A stretch of DNA of 64,000 bases from the NCBI RefSeq assembly GCF_000711195.1, contig NZ_JOMR01000001.1, positions 124,001 through 188,000 of the forward strand, written 5' to 3'. The notes beneath the pieces are model-generated. The model ran no database searches and was not told where the DNA came from. It saw only the letters and a program-made list of their open reading frames with translations. The position numbers and the translations under genes were made by a program. Positions 62,053-64,000 of this stretch are shown here, piece after piece; positions within the stretch are counted from its first letter, which is position 1; each line of letters begins with the position of its first letter. The DNA comes from Thiomicrospira pelophila DSM 1534. GTDB lineage: Bacteria > Pseudomonadota > Gammaproteobacteria > Thiomicrospirales > Thiomicrospiraceae.

Positions 62053-62187
62053 ATGAAACGTACATTTCAACCAAGCGTAATCAAGCGCAAGCGCAATCAT
62101 GGTTTCCGTGCTCGCATGGCAACTAAAAATGGCCGTAAAATTCTTGCGGCGCGTCGTGCAAAAGGTCGCGCACGTTTAACTGTATAG
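62053..62187 (+). CDS. rpmH: 50S ribosomal protein L34
   Basis: The 44-codon gene runs from ATG 62053 to TAG 62187. The translation starts [18 protein letters not shown] and ends in GRARLTV, the full conserved L34 sequence, so length and ends are certain. It is the first gene of the rpmH-rnpA-yidC cluster and lies six bases upstream of rnpA. Confidence 0.98.
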   Translation: MKRTFQPSVIKRKRNHGFRARMATKNGRKILAARRAKGRARLTV

Positions 62188-62193
62188 AGTTAA

Positions 62194-62610
62194 ATGAGCG
62201 CCCCTTGCGTAAGCATGGATGCCTTATCTGGTGAGCAACAAGTCGACTTGTTGCGCCACCAAGATTTTCCTAAATCCCTCCGCCTACTTTCCCCAAACGA
62301 ATTTCAATTTGTTTTTGCCGATGCGCAAAAATTTGCCAATCGTCATTGGACGCTAATTGTCCGTCCAAACAATTTATCTATTCCACGTTTAGGCCTAGCC
62401 GTGTCTAAGAAACAACTGGCGCGTGCAGTATGGCGAAATCGGATCAAAAGAATCGCGCGTGAAGCATTTCGTCAACATAAGCTTAAGCTATGCGGGTATG
62501 ATATTGTGGTGCTGGGGCGCAAGGGTATGCAAGATATTGATAATCTAACGCTGACCAGCAGTTTTCAGCATTTAATTCAAAAGATTCAGACAAGTAATCT
62601 AAAAAAATAA
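62194..62610 (+). CDS. rnpA: Ribonuclease P protein component
   Basis: The 138-residue basic protein contains the RnpA signature RLGLAVSKKQLARAVWRNRIKRIAREAFR and the earlier FVFADAQKFANRHWTLIV. It binds the RNase P RNA for 5' processing of tRNA precursors. About 20 residues before FPKSLRLL form an N-terminal extension if ATG 62194 is used. The start is six bases after rpmH, as is usual for this overlapping pair. Confidence 0.95.
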   Translation: MSAPCVSMDALSGEQQVDLLRHQDFPKSLRLLSPNEFQFVFADAQKFANRHWTLIVRPNNLSIPRLGLAVSKKQLARAVWRNRIKRIAREAFRQHKLKLCGYDIVVLGRKGMQDIDNLTLTSSFQHLIQKIQTSNLKK

Positions 62611-62629
62611 ACAGAGTTAAGGAATAAGC

Positions 62630-64000
62630 ATGAATATGAGAGCATTTTGGTGGATCGCACTCGCCTTCACCGCCATGTGGATTTGGTTTGAGTGGATGAA
62701 ATTTAGCGCCCCTGAACCAGTAAATTCAACTGCGGCGGAGATTCACGCTGAACGTCCATCGGACGTGCCATCCGCCAATATGCCTTCAGTCGAAAATTCG
62801 AATGCTGAGCAAACGGATCAATCGGTACCACAGGCCACAACCAAAGTTGAACAGGGTCAGCGTGTTCGTGTGACAACCGATACGTTAGCCTTGGAAATTG
62901 ATACCTTGGGTGGCGATATTCGTGATGCCAAAATGTTGCAACATGGCATGCCAAACGATCATGATACCCCCTTCCATTTAATGGGCGATCAAGGCCCGCT
63001 AATTTATTTTGCTCAAAACGGCATTGCTGTCCCACGCAGTGCGAATTTACCGGCGCCGACTCACCGTGCTGTTTACCAAACCGAACAGCGTGATTACCGC
63101 TTAACGGATGAGCAATTACGTGTGCCTATGGTGTGGCGTGAAGATGGTATTGAAGTCACCAAAACCTATGTGTTTACTAAGGGTTCGTATTTGATTGATG
63201 TTGAATATGAAGTGCGTAATACCACAGACCAGGCCTGGTCTGGCAGTTTGTATTCACAATTTGTGCGTACGGCTTATGATCCTTATTCATCACGCATGAT
63301 GTATACCTATACGGGACCTGTTTATTACGACGATCATAGTGACGACAATAAATATAATAAGATTTCGTTCGATGACATTAATGATCAGCCGTTAGAAAAT
63401 CGCCAAATTCAGGGCGGTTGGGCCGCGATGATCCAGCATTATTTTTTAACGGCGGCCGTGCCAAATCAAGAGGCCACCAACACGTACTTTGCTAAAACGC
63501 TAGATCAAGGACGTTATGCAATTGGTGTGGTTGAGCCGAGCATCACTATTCAGTCAGGCCAGTCGGATGTTTTGCGCAGTCAAATTTATATTGGTCCAAC
63601 AGAACAGAATGTACTCAAAAAGATAGCACCAGGCCTGGAGAAAACCATTGATTATGGTATGTTCACAATTTTGGCGGAGCCGTTATTTTGGTTACTAAAC
63701 CATATTAACAATTTAATTGGCAACTGGGGTTGGTCGATTATTGCATTGACTATTTTGATTAAGTTGGCTTTTTACAAATTATCGGAAACCAGTTATCGAT
63801 CCATGGCGCGTTTGCGTAAATTTCAGCCTAAGTTAAAGCAGCTGAAAGAAAACTACGGTGACGATAAAGCCTTATTCCAGCAGAAAATGATGAAACTCTA
63901 CAAAGAAGAGAAGATTAATCCGCTGGGTGGTTGCTTGCCAATTTTGGTGCAAATGCCAGTATTTATCGCTTTGTATTGGGTGCTGATTTATTCGGTAGAG
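62630..64000 (+). CDS. yidC: Membrane protein insertase YidC, 3' end cut by window edge
   Basis: I translated this from ATG 62630 behind GGAATAAGC; it is open to the end of the window. The N-terminal signal-anchor MNMRAFWWIALAFTAMWIWFEWM is followed by the large periplasmic domain (about 40-340). Then come the conserved core NWGWSIIALTILIKLAFYKLSETSYRSMARLRKFQPKLKQLKENYGDD and the NPLGGCLPILVQMPVFIALYWVL helix. It inserts and folds inner-membrane proteins with or without SecYEG. The yidD gene that often separates rnpA and yidC is absent; the gap is 19 bases. Confidence 0.96.
   Translation, partial: MNMRAFWWIALAFTAMWIWFEWMKFSAPEPVNSTAAEIHAERPSDVPSANMPSVENSNAEQTDQSVPQATTKVEQGQRVRVTTDTLALEIDTLGGDIRDAKMLQHGMPNDHDTPFHLMGDQGPLIYFAQNGIAVPRSANLPAPTHRAVYQTEQRDYRLTDEQLRVPMVWREDGIEVTKTYVFTKGSYLIDVEYEVRNTTDQAWSGSLYSQFVRTAYDPYSSRMMYTYTGPVYYDDHSDDNKYNKISFDDINDQPLENRQIQGGWAAMIQHYFLTAAVPNQEATNTYFAKTLDQGRYAIGVVEPSITIQSGQSDVLRSQIYIGPTEQNVLKKIAPGLEKTIDYGMFTILAEPLFWLLNHINNLIGNWGWSIIALTILIKLAFYKLSETSYRSMARLRKFQPKLKQLKENYGDDKALFQQKMMKLYKEEKINPLGGCLPILVQMPVFIALYWVLIYSVE
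63238..63249. repeat. Iterated palindrome ACCAGGCCTGGT
   Basis: An exact copy in the periplasmic domain of yidC, encoding Gln-Ala-Trp in TDQAWSGS. Confidence 0.9.
63628..63639. repeat. Iterated palindrome, core CCAGGCCTGG
   Basis: ACCAGGCCTGGA in yidC, encoding Pro-Gly-Leu, 390 bases after the previous copy. Confidence 0.85.

Noticed and set aside
62703-63035. 110-codon open frame on the minus strand inside yidC
   Set aside because: It lies wholly within a conserved gene, has no ribosome site or recognisable domain, and is a shadow frame.

Overview
This window is chromosomal DNA of a gammaproteobacterium. The best fit is a chemolithoautotrophic sulfur oxidiser of the Thiomicrospira / Hydrogenovibrio / Thiomicrorhabdus group. 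That assignment is inferred from a class I phosphoribulokinase (Calvin cycle) lying next to gyrB-recF, several persulfide and thiosulfate handling genes, system II cytochrome c assembly, and moderately AT-rich DNA. I could run no database search, so the genus is a guess. No rRNA, tRNA, CRISPR array, prophage or insertion sequence was seen.

Layout. 1-6.6 kb is a sulfur-stress block: an alpha/beta hydrolase, an MFS carrier, a persulfide-dioxygenase-like metallo-hydrolase, a YeeE/YedE sulfur transporter, an ArsR-rhodanese fusion, an HPP protein and a periplasmic rhodanese. Three matching inverted repeats lie in its divergent promoter region. 6.6-9.7 kb is a nitric-oxide cassette (nsrR, hmp, nnrS) with an NsrR operator of canonical geometry. 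9.9-16.8 kb holds a diguanylate cyclase, an HDOD protein, an uncharacterised membrane protein, cmoM, a membrane-anchored nuclease and a chemoreceptor. 16.8-20.2 kb looks like copper handling (SCO, TonB receptor, DUF2946-like). 20.2-28.1 kb holds mltC, an acyltransferase, FMN reductase/pirin with a divergent LysR-DUF3095 pair, and cmoA-cmoB. 28.3-35.3 kb is a complete moxR-DUF58-DUF4381-batA-batB/C-batD operon. 35.4-38.8 kb is a ferric iron ABC importer. 38.9-46.9 kb holds tsaC, a cysteine-cluster protein, a BCCT carrier, a HAD phosphatase, mnmE, mlaA, oxyR and a nitroreductase. 46.9-52.4 kb is resB-ccsB-dsbA followed by an acetolactate synthase. 52.5-64 kb holds engB, hemF, hslR, a two-component system, prk, gyrB, recF, rpmH, rnpA and the start of yidC.

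Two signals cut across the genes. First, the 12-bp palindrome ACCAGGCCTGGT occurs 23 times exactly, and its core CCAGGCCTGG occurs 28 times. Copies lie in coding and intergenic DNA in several reading frames, against far less than one expected by chance. It behaves like a highly iterated palindrome comparable in kind to cyanobacterial HIP1. Second, four near-perfect ParB-binding parS sites lie between 13.0 and 29.4 kb, so this is an origin-proximal centromere region. The usual dnaA-dnaN pair is missing between recF and rpmH, and a small cluster of DnaA-box-like sequences lies upstream of oxyR.
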